DNA from: Tetracladium setigerum
Lineage: Eukaryota > Ascomycota > Leotiomycetes > Helotiales
DNA length: 64,000 nt
Reading direction: 5' to 3'
Assembly: GCA_031472005.1 (NCBI GenBank)
Contig: PZJY01000002.1
Coordinates: forward strand, 1 to 64,000
Shown here: positions 23,184 through 34,328 of the stretch, in pieces
How positions within the stretch are numbered: position 1 is the stretch's first letter
Layout: every line of letters starts with the position of its first letter
Translations under genes and position numbers: made by a program
Notes under the pieces: model-generated
What the model saw: the letters and a program-made list of their open reading frames with translations, nothing else
The model's database searches: none
Told to the model about the DNA's origin: nothing

Positions 23184-25040
23184 ATGTTTTCACGGTGGAT
23201 TGTGTTGTTGCTTACACTCCTATCTATTTTTTGCATCAAGCGAATTGTCTGTCACTTGTTGGACCCTTTACGCGCCGTTCCTGGGCCGTTTCTCGCGAGG
23301 TTCACTCGGTTATGGCATCTCTGGACCAGCCTCAATGGTCGCGGTCATGAGATCATCCCTGATTTACATGAGAAATACGGTATTTAAAACCTAGTCTGTT
23401 TCGTGCTGATAACTTAACATGGTGTAGGGCCCGTGGTCAGGCTCTCCCCGAGCGAATACAGCATCGCAGACCTCGACGCTGCTAAACAAATTTACGGACC
23501 CAGGACAACCTATGAGAAAGTAAATAAACCCAAAATCCTTCTCTCATCCCTTTCAAAATCCACATTCTGGACACTTTGCTGATGTTGTGGGATTATCAGT
23601 CTGCCTGGTACTCAGCCCACAGAAGCCCAGACAAGTCATACACTATCGTGACGGACCAAAACAACAAACACTACTCACAGATTCGTCGTAAATACGCAAG
23701 CTCGTTTTCGCTATCGACTGTTTCGCAGTATGAAGACTCCGTCGACCACTGTCTCGAGCTCTTGTGCAAGAAGTTCACGAGCTTCGCCAGCGAGCAAGTG
23801 GAATGTGACGTTGCCCACTGGCTTCGCCTTTTTTCCCTCGATTCAATATGTCAGATCACAATCGGCGATCTACAGATCATGGAACTGGGTAAGGATCGGT
23901 ATGGGCTCCTTGAGAATGCTGGTGCCAGTACAATCTACGGAAATGTGGTGTGAGTCTTGGTTTATTTTAATTCAATCCGCCCCTTTGTGTTAGGCACATG
24001 ACGCGTTTCACTCAACATGATTCCTCTCTTCAAAAGCGACAAGCAAAACCTACCTCGCTCTGACTTTTCATCTTTGGAACTACACCAAGCGAAGTTACTG
24101 TACTAATTCATCGCAGGGGCCGTATTCCAGAATGGCATCCATGGATCTGGAAGCTCATTCCCTGGGACAAATTCGAAAAAGGCTCAATAAACTGGATCAC
24201 CGACACTATGAACAAGAAATCGAGCGGTGAATTCGGCGGCAGCAAAAAGACCATCACATTTACTGATGTGTGGATGCAACAGGAGAAGATGAGTCAGGAA
24301 GACGTCTTCCTAGGAATCGCCGCCAGCGTCGGAGGCGGCTCAGATACCACTTACACGACCATGGTAAATATCATCTATCTCCTCGGCAGGCATCCGGAGG
24401 TTTTGGCAAAGCTACGAAGCGAGATTGACGCTGCCGTCAAGAAAGATTGTCTAAAGGATGGCTTGATCACGTACGAAACGGCGCGAAGTCTCCCATACCT
24501 CCAAATGGTCATCAAGGAATCCATGAGGATCCTTCCCATTGTTGCCGTTGGGCTTCCCCGCTGCGTGCCCACAGGCGGCGATACGCTATCCGGGTATTTC
24601 TTCCGCGAGGGACTCACTGTCAGCGTGAACTCATGGTCCACGCGCAAGAACCCCAGATATTTCGGTGACGATGCGGAAATCTTCCGCCCGGAGAGGTGGT
24701 TGGGAGATAGCGAAGAAGTCAAGCGTAATGAGTCGTACCACATGCCTGTAAGTATCATTTGCCGCTATTAGTCTCGAAACCCTATGACCCATGCTTGTAG
24801 AATCCTGAAGAAGCTAATTATTGATTGTTTTTACAGTTCAGCATTGGTCCTCGAAGCTGTATAGGAAGGCACATCGCGTTGCTGGAAATTTCTAAGGCAG
24901 TCGCTCAGCTCCTGTATCTCTTTCACTTTACGGTCACCGTACCTTCAGGGGAGCTCCGATATCGTAGCTATTCGTTGATCCAGCCGGATGTTATGAGGTG
25001 TCGAATTGAGTTGCGGAGAGGAGGTGAGGACACCAATTGA
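23184..25040 (+). CDS. Cytochrome P450, pisatin demethylase-like
   Basis: Five exons: 23184-23379, 23428-23519, 23600-23949, 24117-24747 and 24837-25040; 490 aa, normal for a fungal P450. A hydrophobic membrane anchor (residues about 4-18) precedes a Pro-rich AVPGPFLARF hinge. The I-helix GGGSDTT, ExxR as KESMR and the haem loop FSIGPRSCIG (Cys about 431) are all present. The SPDKSYTIV and RRKYASSFSLS segments resemble the pisatin-demethylase-like group. It probably hydroxylates the polyketide product at the ER membrane. An upstream in-frame ATG at 23082 would add 34 residues before the anchor and is less likely. Confidence 0.9.
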
Positions 25041-26415
25041 AGTCTGTGTTCTCGACGAAGAAAGTGTTCTCGACGAAGAAAATTCTGGGTGGGGGAAAAT
25101 TGGAACTCTATGTCTGCTTCATTCCTACGTGTCATAAGTCTCGTCAAAAAAATCGTGTCTCTGTCATCCTTCTGTGGACATGGGAAATACTTGCTTCTGT
25201 GGAGAAGTAGCCAGGAAATTAACCGAGAAGGTAAACAAACAAAGGTCCTCTCAATGTTATTTTTCAGCGAAATCGCGAATTTCTTCCTGTATTTGCCTCG
25301 GGAGAATTTACCAACCAGAGCTCACGACCAGGGCCAATCAATATGACTTGTGAGGCTTTATATTCCTCCTTTATTAGGCGGAGGCCGAAAGCAACTCGAT
25401 TACAGTCCCTTTTATTGACTTGTGTTAATAACAATGCGATATAAACTATTCAAGGATTCAAGCTACAATTGAAAAGCAAGAACAGCTGTTTAACTATACC
25501 TCACAAGTTTATCATGCACTATTCAAGAAGGGGCTGAGAAATTGAAGTGATCAAGGGTATCTCACATGAAGCTTCTCGATTTCGTTCCGGTCTTCAAAAG
25601 TGGTTGGTTGACTTAAGCAAAATTAAGCCAAGTTGCGTGATATACGGCAACTCCCAAAGTAGAATCATCGATTGCCATGCCTCAATCGTACACTGCGGCC
25701 ACGGTACATTTAACGGCTGGCTTCAATATCCCTAGAGCACCAAGGACCATGGTTGGACAGGCCCTGCGCTTGCTGGCATATTCTTCTGAGATGGGCAAGT
25801 GATACCGATGCTGGGCAGGGATCGGAATAACGCGCATTGCATGTAATATCAATGCATTCTCCACGTCACTCGCCTCGTGAACACATGGTTGTCGGATACT
25901 GGTCGAGTCCGAAGTGAACATGTACAGCACATCGCACTCAAGCACCGCATATTGCCATTCGCATGCTTCCAAGGCTGCAGTGGAAGGAAATTATATCCAA
26001 GCCAATCGGAACGAATCATCCTTGACGTATGCAGCAAAATATTGGGCGTGGTAGGGTGGTAACTTGCTCACCCGGCCGTAGAATTGTCGCCTACCGTCCA
26101 GGACAGAAATTTCGAAAGGATTCTGCTCTCTTGAACAAGATAACTGGAGGTGAAACGGACTTGGCTTCTCCCGAAAAAATCCTCACATCAATGACACATC
26201 CCTGAGGATCCACTACATATATGAAAAGGAGGGATGGACAGTTGAGTCGAGATTCACGAGATATCCCAGCTAGCTTGTGGTCTCGATAGTGAATTTTGTT
26301 ATATTCATGTGTTATCTTTTACCCTTGACGACATTTGGCACATAATCGCACATTCCTGTATTTGGAGGTTCTCTGACCAAACATACCTTACACCACCACG
26401 CAATCACCCTACAAC
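25041..26415. other. Intergenic, no gene supported
   Basis: A minus-strand ORF (25972-25682) containing VIPIPAQHRYHLPI looks protein-like and may be a gene remnant, but I do not recognise it and found no flanking exons. It also contains the promoter of the 26416 gene. Confidence 0.4.
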
Positions 26416-27549
26416 ATGGTTGATCACAGCCTCTCATCGAAACAACTTTCGGATGCTCTGGATGAGAGCCATGCTGGACAAGCTGCTCAAGTCAACAGCA
26501 CAGAGAATGCGTCAACCAGTACCGAGCCAGTGCTAGGCTTGCTGCGATATCTCCCAGCCGGACATGTACCAGAGGTGAACGGGAACAGAATTCAGCTCCC
26601 CTCTCTCCACGAGTTTGCCGACGAGCGACTTCTCCCACTTCACAACATCCGACCGATCCCCAAGTTCAGCGATATTGAAAATAGTCCCAATAACATTCAT
26701 TTGGACATTCATCGATTCCTCGCAATTCAACACCCCATCAATCTCAACCAGGCCCCATACACCCCCGAATCCTTCAAGAACCCTCAGCTCCTCAAAGAGC
26801 ATCTCGTCCCCGCGACAATCGAAATGCTAAAGACCGTCACGGGATGCAAAACAGTTATGATCGACACCATCGTGCTGCGAGACGCTCTCTACTCGGACGA
26901 GGACGCCGTCTCCAAGCATGACAACAAGAAAGACGAGCCCGAAGACCCGCGGGACACATTCCCGCAATTCATCGGCTTCGATTCGAAGCATGGCGGTGCC
27001 ACGCCAGCTCCGAAGGTGCACACGGATTACACGTCAAAAGGCGCACGGAACCTCCTCCGATATTATCATCCCTTCACAACCGAAGCCGCAGCCGATGTTA
27101 TCCGCCACGAAGATGCTCTGTTGGCCGAGGGCAAAGATCTCAAGGAGGCCTACAAGCATTCTGGCGGTCCACGATGGGCCCTTTACTCGATATGGAGGCC
27201 CTTGAAGACGGTGAGAAGGGATCCGTTGGCCGTATCAGACTACCGAACCTTCGACGAGAAGGATTTCGTGCCAATGGTTGTGAGGTACCCGCGTCTTGGG
27301 CTGCCAGGAATAAGTGAGACGTACGAGTCTGAATCGATTTTGGCGAGGTATTCCGAGAAGCAGACGTGGTACTGGGTTGACAAGCAGACTGCAGAGGAGA
27401 TATGGATTGTGAGGTTCTTTGATAGTCAGGATGAGAGAGCGGGGAGTGATGCATCTGGGGGAGCGTTCCATTCTAGCGTGCATCTACCTGGAACTGAGGA
27501 CGAAGCACCTAGAGAGTCATTGGAGTGTAGATTGACTTGCATTTGGTAG
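26416..27549 (+). CDS. CmcJ/AsaB-type (GA4-desaturase family) oxygenase-like protein
   Basis: Single-exon, 377 aa. Visible hallmarks of the fungal CmcJ/AsaB family are PKVHTDYTSKGA (near residue 200), SIWRPLKTVRRDPLAV (near 260), a KQTWYWVDKQT segment, RFFDSQDE and a C-terminal RESLECR. Members are annotated as 2-oxoglutarate/Fe-dependent-like hydroxylases or desaturases and recur in secondary-metabolite clusters (aspergillic acid AsaB, cephamycin CmcJ). The usual PHxxF in the C-terminal part is weak here (GAFHSSV), so activity is uncertain. It is the last gene of the intact cluster. Confidence 0.85.
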   Translation: MVDHSLSSKQLSDALDESHAGQAAQVNSTENASTSTEPVLGLLRYLPAGHVPEVNGNRIQLPSLHEFADERLLPLHNIRPIPKFSDIENSPNNIHLDIHRFLAIQHPINLNQAPYTPESFKNPQLLKEHLVPATIEMLKTVTGCKTVMIDTIVLRDALYSDEDAVSKHDNKKDEPEDPRDTFPQFIGFDSKHGGATPAPKVHTDYTSKGARNLLRYYHPFTTEAAADVIRHEDALLAEGKDLKEAYKHSGGPRWALYSIWRPLKTVRRDPLAVSDYRTFDEKDFVPMVVRYPRLGLPGISETYESESILARYSEKQTWYWVDKQTAEEIWIVRFFDSQDERAGSDASGGAFHSSVHLPGTEDEAPRESLECRLTCIW

Positions 27550-27621
27550 ATTCGTAGGGACATGAGTTTAGTGAAATGAACTTGCATTGGCATCTGGGAG
27601 ATCTCTTGAACAGTGTTAGAA

Positions 27622-27699
27622 ATGAGTTGAGTTAAGTTGAGTTACCCAGCTCACTTAACTTAACTCACGTGATTTAAAGTTCTATTTAACTCAACTCAT
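27622..27699. repeat. Small inverted-repeat element (78 bp)
   Basis: Perfect 14-bp terminal inverted repeats: ATGAGTTGAGTTAA at 27622-27635 and its complement at 27686-27699. Further TTAACTCA-type repeats lie inside. It could be a tiny MITE or a strong mRNA 3' hairpin of the 26416 gene, whose stop is 73 bp upstream. Confidence 0.65.
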
Positions 27700-28035
27700 A
27701 TGGCGGGTAGCCTGCTTCGTCGTTGCCATAGTCAAAAGTTGATATAGATGCAGTGAAGAAATTCAATTTGAGAGGCGTCCAGCTCGGAGGCGATTACATG
27801 ATATAGTAGTCACCTTAGTATTACAAACTATTTCAGAGAGCATGCGGAGGTGTAAGAGATAAGTATTCTCACCGCCTTTTTCTGCCGAAAATAGCAGACA
27901 ACCAAAAGCCCTTATTCTTGGCATTTATAGTTATGAATATAGTATAAGAATTAAACTCTATTATATACTAACACTTTGCCGGGCAGCGAAAATAGCCTTT
28001 ACACGACCCGGCACACCTTTAATCAGCTTAATAAG

Positions 28036-28072
28036 GAGGTCACGTGTGAGTCAGGTGTTAATCGTCATCATA
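28036..28072 (+). repeat. Dispersed CACGTGTG element, copy 3 (partial)
   Basis: AGGTCACGTGTGAGTCAGGT followed by GTTAATCGTCATCAT matches the second half of copies at 2119 and 4643. A CGGGCAGCG..CCCGGCAC stretch just upstream (27979-28013) is not shared with the other copies. Confidence 0.6.
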
Positions 28073-28605
28073 TATAGGCTTAGGATCACGTCATCTCAAA
28101 GTTCTTATTAGGAACAGATTAACGACAGGTAGTAGTGCAAGCGTTATAGTAACATAAATAGACGCTAGTAGTCAGATTATCTTTAGGAGGATTTCGAAAT
28201 GGCCCATTGACGTGGGACACATGATCAAATTGCTCTGTGCTTGACTTCAAGTCCATTGTATTCACCAACGATCATAGACGATGACGGATTGTGTGTTCAA
28301 AAAATGTTTAAGTTAATAATCTTATTTATCTTTAACAATAATGAAAATCTCACTCTTGCGTCGATAGCTGCGTATATATAATGACTAAAAACCCTATTTG
28401 CACCCACAAAAATACTCTGAACTAAATCAAGATCAGAAAAGCGCTGCTCCCAAGTTTCGTACTCTCTCTAAACGAACCCGAATTTATATCATAATCCATA
28501 TCAAAATATAATTAACTGTTCCTCAAACAGTTCCTGAACTCAAGCTAGGAAGTAGACCTAATTATGTTTTATCACTAGTGTCATACCAAGATCCTTACAG
28601 AATGA

Positions 28606-30536
28606 TCATTCTTTTATCGTGATCTCAACAATCAAGACTTCTTTTTTCACAAAATAAGTGAGACAAGCTTTGAGATGCCGGTCATTACAGACTTGAAACT
28701 TCGCATCAATGGTCATAGGGTCCATCGAGCGAAAAAGAAGCACCATATCCTGTGGAAGACTCAGAAAGTTCGCCAATTCTGACCATGAGGGTGCTTGTGT
28801 TTGTGGGGTCATGAAACTATCGATCATGAAAACGTCTTGTCCTCTGCCATCCTGGGTTACATAGTAGAAGACGAGGCTCGACGCCTCAAATATCGATGGT
28901 CTGGATGACTGGTTGTCTAGGAGGTTGTCAATAGATATCGTTCAGTCGATGCTTCCTTCAACTGACCTAAAAAACCGTGATCTGAAACACTTGGCGCGAT
29001 TGACAATGAGGCTGCTGGCGTTGGCGAGCGATGAGATCGAAGAAGGACTCCGGCGTCTTCGTTGTACTCGGGCAGAAGGTTTCTACTACCATCAAGCTCT
29101 GATGCCTCATCCAGCTGAATAGATTCCCAAGTCTCGGAACCAAATGTACCTGTGAAAGTGACGAAAGTGACACCTGCTGTGGAGTCTGCCGGAGAGTGTT
29201 CTCGTCTCATACCAAGTCGCTCAAACAGCTCTTCCTTAGCTGTCGTTTCTAGTCTGACGCACAACTGGTTCGTCAAGTCCTTGAAGCGTTTGTAAACCTT
29301 CGGATCTGATGCAGCTGGTGGAAGCGACAGGTACATTTTTTGATGGCAAGACGACACCGAGAATCCTGCAGGATGATAGGCTAGAAATGTAGAGCACGTG
29401 TAACAAGATTTCTTGCTCACCCCGATAAATCTTGAGAGTGGTTTCAGATCTGGGTTCTCGTCGTAAAAACCTACTATTTGAAGTTCTGCATGAACAACAA
29501 GATTAGTGGCGCAGCTTTTTCGGAACAGCCTTTCTGCGTCGTCAATACCCCAGATGCGCGCCAGATTTTCCAATGCTTGATCAGCGACAATTTCTGGAAT
29601 ACGACGTAGCACAGATCTCAAAGGCATAGCTGTCGGTGCAATAGCGTACGGAACTCTTCGAGGTGCGGGAACCGCTTTGACGCCGATGGATGCAAACATT
29701 CTAGGAACCTCGACAGCGGTCTTGACCAGGACTCTTGACGCAATGCTGTATCAACCCAGTTTGAAAACATATGACATCCAGGGTGGAAACGCTCTATCAG
29801 CGCCAGATATAACTACTCGCAGGAACTTCAGATATTTGTGTCGCGCCTTTTCTGCCCAACGAACCCATTCGAAGATAACTTCAGGATCACCTGTTGTAGG
29901 AGAGGCACGTAATCTGGACATTGTTGAGAACCAATCAAGAAATTGCTGAATGGCCTCTGGTTGAGAACTTGGCATAGCTGACGATAGTGCTGATTGAAGG
30001 CTTTCAGCAGCATACTCCGGAACGTTTGCGCGTCTCAACTTATCGACGTAATAAGTAATGCGTGATTTGTCTAGATGAATGATCTTGTCAAGAATCACTA
30101 TTTCCGTTCGTTGCGCATTGTTCGTTGACTCTGTACTCTATGCTCAGCTTAGGTGTAAGTAAGATTTCTGGATAGTGAGTACCTTCTGTAGAGATTTGAC
30201 TCAAAATGTCGAGTATCTCATTCAAGTAAACCAGAGTTCTATCGTCGATTCCGCCATTGCTCGCTACGCGGATGGTGGTCTCGGAGGGAGTGTCCTTGTC
30301 AAAACAGGCTGCCGATATACAGGCTGGATTTTTATCCCACGCACAGATGAGAGCAAAGGCGTCAAGAAACTTCCTCTTGACACCCAAATCAAATGGACCA
30401 TGCACACTTGGGAGTCTTGATCAAGTCCGTAAGTTGTTGGGTCGCCACGAACAGGATCCAACAACCGAAGAAGATTCACAGCTTGAATGTACCGATCTCT
30501 CGTGGTACCAGTGATTTCAAGTGGGATTGAAGGCAT
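28606..30536 (-). pseudogene. OTT_1508-type nucleotide/nucleic-acid deaminase, disabled
   Basis: Exons about 30536-30183, 30130-28967 and 28916-28606, introns 52 and 50 bp. The deaminase core shows the zinc-site pattern VHAE and SKKSCYTC (HxE and CxxC), followed by CHQKMYLS, as in the fungal OTT_1508-like deaminase family (PF14441). Two lesions are visible. A single-base frameshift near 30416-30422 lies between TTYGLD and the PSVHGPFDLG segment. An in-frame TGA at 29751-29753 sits where an Arg codon (CGA) is plausible. The rest of the frame is well conserved, so decay is recent or one lesion is a sequence error. Confidence 0.72.
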
Positions 30537-30865
30537 GTTGACGGCGATGTGTGGTCGGTGGGAGTTCTGTATCGAATGAAACCAGAGATTGAGAGATAAA
30601 AGGCGTGGGCATCTGTCTTCTTATAAACTCTTCTCCAAGGTGACGTAGACACTACTGCGAATAGATCCAATGAGTGATAAATTGCTTTGCATTGCATGCA
30701 CGTAGAAGAACCAATGAATCCACGACGGGCTTGAGCCCTACCCATGTCTTCAAGATGCTGCAATATAAGCAAGCTCAGCAACTTAATCATGCTTGTCATT
30801 CATAGTCACTACTCTCGATTGTCAAATTCCTAGCTATAATCGTGAAGACGCGATCCAAATTATCA
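30537..30865. other. Short intergenic, no gene supported
   Basis: Separates two minus-strand decayed genes. The ORF at 30476-30799 overlaps the deaminase start and has no domain. Confidence 0.4.
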
Positions 30866-31579
30866 TCAAAGAGAAATCCCGTGTTGAGACTTGACATGGC
30901 GCTGCATGTTGCTCTCCCTAGGCATTCCAACCCCTGCTGACTTTGACCACTTGCAGTTGTCCACAACGCAAAAATATCGAGTTTTGCTATGCTTGTCCTG
31001 GCAATGACGAGTCAGATCTTTAAGGTAGCGAAACCCAGCTCTATCACATTGTGGTAGATGACACTTGAAAGGCGGTTCATGGACTTTGAGATGAACACTA
31101 AAGAGAAATGTTAGTTGCTACAAATGTATCTCGCCTAATTTCAAATACACACTTGACTTCGAACGGCATGTTGAAGCCCTCGAAACAGTAGGGACAGATA
31201 TTGTTTATTATGCAAAGATCATATGCTAATGACGAGGTCAGCAAAGTAAAATTGATATCCTGTGCAAGTTCATACATTCTTGATCTTCCACCACGTAGAG
31301 GGGAACTTCAGGTACTTTTGACGTCAAAGGAGATGATGCTGGGAGCGACTGAGACGAATCTTGAGAAATGTAAGACGTGAAGTTGTCGGTGTCGAGTGGA
31401 GTGGCTCTAGAAGCGATCGTAGGAGGGGAAGCAATGCTGACGAGCTGTGTTGGGTCGATGCAAGTTGGACCAGAATATTCATGCGCGAGGGATTCTTGGT
31501 GATTGTACGTACTCTCACTTTCCTGGTGGATTTGCTGAGCTTTCAACTAGAGAAGATAACACTGAGCAGATGATTCCAT
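30866..31579 (-). pseudogene. C2H2 zinc-finger protein with early stop
   Basis: Exons 31579-31276, 31225-31153 and 31097-30866, introns 50 and 55 bp. Three C-terminal fingers are clear: CPYC with HLKVH, CHLPQC with HCQDKH, and CVVDNC with HVKSQH. The middle is Ser/Thr/Pro-rich. The only upstream ATG (31579) is in frame but is followed after ten codons by TAG (31547-31549); a CAG-to-TAG change would explain it. No in-frame Met follows before the fingers. An unseen 5' exon is the alternative, in which case the gene could be intact. Probably a DNA-binding protein. Confidence 0.65.
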
Positions 31580-33746
31580 CCTGAAGGTGGTTGTACTTGG
31601 ATCAAGTTCGCAGAATCTATGAAAGGGTGCTGGTTTAGTGCTTGATTGATCTTGAAAACGATGCAAAAACTCGAGCTTTTATGTTCAACATTTCATTTTC
31701 GGCTGCCGGATTCTGCCTGAGCTTCAAAATTTCATGTAGTATTCATCAGGTCCGAACACGAATCATAGATCTGTATAGCCAATCTCAAACAAGTACCTTC
31801 AAGTTTGGGCGTCACCCAAAATACCTTTGCGGTATAGGCCTCACGACTTATTCAGCCAAGCAGACTCCGCCGTATCTGATCAAACTGCAGAAGTCGTGCA
31901 TATGCATTACGGACTTCCCGCTTGCATCCTATCTTTGACCAAATCTGCGCGCTTGCACACCCATATTGTAGGCCTCAAAATTGATTGGTACCCAAAGTTC
32001 GCTCGGATTTCCGGATCAACACAACCAACCAAACTACCACAGCCAACACAATCAATGCCACCAACCACCGACACCGATAGCACCAGGGAAATGACCCAAG
32101 CTTAGTATTTTACACTAACGCGTTAGAGTGACTGCGTGACCTGTTTGATCTCGAAAAGTAACCAACAATGCAACAAACATCCCACACATGCCGCAATCAT
32201 CAACGGTGTGAAGCAACTCGGCGACAGCCTTGAGATTCTTCAGCATTCCACGAGCGCCGAGTACAGAAGTCATGATACTTGCAACCACCAGCACATCTCG
32301 TGTAGGGGATAGCAAGCCAATCAGCAAGATCTAGTGTATCAATAGTGCCGAGCTCGATGTAGAAGGAGGCAGGCAGTCTCCGATTTGAAGGAGAGAAGGT
32401 AATAATCATTTGATGCAGATAGATCGCATATTCAATCTTTGAGCTGGGTTATATCACCTGTAGAATTTCTCTACAGATGGTGAAGTTATAAATTATCACC
32501 TCTAGCATGAGCATTATTCGTGGGAAAATAAGTACCACCAACTTGTTCTTCTTTCCTAGGCCAGCCCCTTCGAAAAGAGTTGTCTGCATAAAGACTGATT
32601 TTCCTTCAGACTCCACCCAAGAGCCGGGTACGTCTTCAATACTCGATGCTCCAAGCTTAGGTATACTTCGTGCAACGACTGGTGGAAACTGGACGTATGT
32701 CTCTTGAAGTGATTCGTCTATATCCTTGTGCCATTGATTCAAATTGGCCATATCAATGCGAAAGTCAAAGTGCTCTATGGTCCAGATGTCGATATTGTCA
32801 CTTTTCCCTACGGTAGAAGCCGCTTTCAAGCAGCAGTACTGAAACTTGATCTATTAACAGCAACATAGACTAAATCACTCCATAATCCTGGTGAAGTAAG
32901 AGAGTCGAGTATCGCCATCCATAAGTCACTTGGAGAAATAGAATCCAAAATTGCTAGTCCGTTTATCACGACCGGCTGGAGTCTTCCGCTTTCTGGAGAG
33001 GGAGGAGAGACTATTACTTTGCGTGGCGCCCGAAGTCCTCAACCGCACATAATTCTAGAGAGTCACAAAATTCGTCGTTGGAGTTCATCAAAGAAGAGTT
33101 GCCATCCGTTCCAGCGAATGCAGAAATCGAATCGGTAGTACATGAGCAGCCACAGGGTGGGACCCTGGGAGGAGTTCAGAGTATTCAGGATTTGCCTAGG
33201 GGTTGTTGAAGAGCTTGGGGATCACTAAAAAAGCAGTGGCAAAGGATGCAGCAGTAGGCCACTTTTGGTAACGAAGACTGACACGATCAGGCTGGAGAGT
33301 AGGAGGGTGTTTCTGCTGACGAGGCCCATTGAGAAATTCATGAGTGTGATGAGGCAGATTGCCTACATTATTTAGCTGACTGCTTATAAATCGTCCTCTC
33401 GCCCTATTTACGAAGACTCTCCTCTCTCAGCCTTGTGCATGATGTGAATAGAGAAGTGAGCGAATCGGAAAGATGCCAGGCTATGAGTGAGGCGAGCAGT
33501 AAGACAATGCAAGTTATTTCAAGCCAATGAATAATAGACTAAGTGCTCTTTCGTTCTTGCAGTATTAATCCTTGTCCTTTCACACATCTGATCAAGACTC
33601 TTACGGCTAAGGTTCTAACGCGGGGTTCGAAGTACCATAAAGGTAAGCAGTAACCCCGCTCCTTTCATCTTATCTGCTGATTTCCTTGACCCACTGCGAA
33701 ACATAACTAGCATCTCAGATTTCCGTGTCCCGTCCTATATTCTAGC
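31580..33746. other. Long region without a supported gene
   Basis: Minus-strand open stretches near 33190-33020 (with FCDSLELCAVEDFG) and 32829-32449 (with IWTIEHFDFRIDMANLNQW) look protein-like but are frame-shifted relative to each other and carry no domain that I know. They may be remains of one decayed gene. Nothing supported on the plus strand. Confidence 0.4.
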
Positions 33747-34328
33747 ATGGCGAGACATCACAAGAAAAACTACTATGCCATCGTTCGTGGTCATTCTGCT
33801 CCTGTAGTATGCACAACGTGGTAAGCTCAATAGTGTTTCCAACCCTTTTCCGGCACATACTCATCTTACCAGGGGTATGACAGCCCCTCTTGTCAGCGGC
33901 TATCCGAATAACGAATATCGAGGTTTCAAAACACTGGAAGAGGCTCTTTTTTTCATGGCGGAAAGAGGACAACCAGATTGTAAAATTTTGAAAGGGGTTT
34001 CTGAAGGTGAAAGAGCACCTACCAAGGGTGAGCGATGTTATTATGCTGTTGCAAATGGGGAACATGTTGGAGTCTATCAATTCTACCAGTAAGCTTCTCC
34101 GATGTAAAAGACATGTCATTCTATGGTTTCTGATTCTGTTATAGACAAGGAGCTCAAAAACAGATCAGCGGATATTCGCATTCATGCCATAAAGCGTTCA
34201 AAACACGAAAAGAAGGGGATGAATTTATAGAGGAATACAAGAGAACCACGGACTTGGTAAAAAGAAAATCTTTGAATGGAGAAGATAATACTGTCCTTGA
34301 GGATGTAATGAGTCAACTTTGCCTTTAG
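33747..34328 (+). CDS. Small viroplasmin/RNase H1 N-terminal domain protein
   Basis: Three exons (33747-33820, 33873-34088, 34145-34328), introns 52 and 56 bp, 157 aa. The pattern KKNYYAIVRG..PVVCTTW..PLVSGYPNNEYRGFKTLEEA matches the hybrid-binding domain found at the N-terminus of eukaryotic RNase H1 (Pfam name Caulimo_VI/viroplasmin). A second, more diverged half follows (GVYQFYQ..ISGYSHSCHKAFKTRKEGDEF). No RNase H catalytic domain is present, so it is a stand-alone nucleic-acid-binding module. This is a host-gene architecture common in fungi; nothing indicates a viral origin. It is intact, unlike its neighbours. Confidence 0.8.

Larger units (their letters stand above)
27550..28605. other. 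Intergenic with repeats, no gene supported
   Basis: Contains the small inverted-repeat element at 27622-27699 and copy 3 of the CACGTGTG element at 28036-28072. The remainder is AT-rich and without coding signal. It marks the right edge of the intact cluster. Confidence 0.5.

Noticed and set aside
25682..25972. Minus-strand protein-like ORF
   Set aside because: Not recognised and no neighbouring exons; left as a possible remnant in the intergenic entry.
29751..29780. 30-bp intron removing the deaminase TGA
   Set aside because: Too short for a spliceosomal intron, and family-like residues (SYVFKLG, YSIAS) continue on both sides of the stop.
33600..33650. tRNA-like GGGGTTCGAAGTACC
   Set aside because: No acceptor or anticodon stems around it. 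No tRNA, rRNA or CRISPR array was found in the window.
33747..34328. Endogenous viral element because of the 'viroplasmin' domain name
   Set aside because: The fold is the ordinary RNase H1 hybrid-binding domain, the gene has spliceosomal introns, and no other viral gene is nearby.
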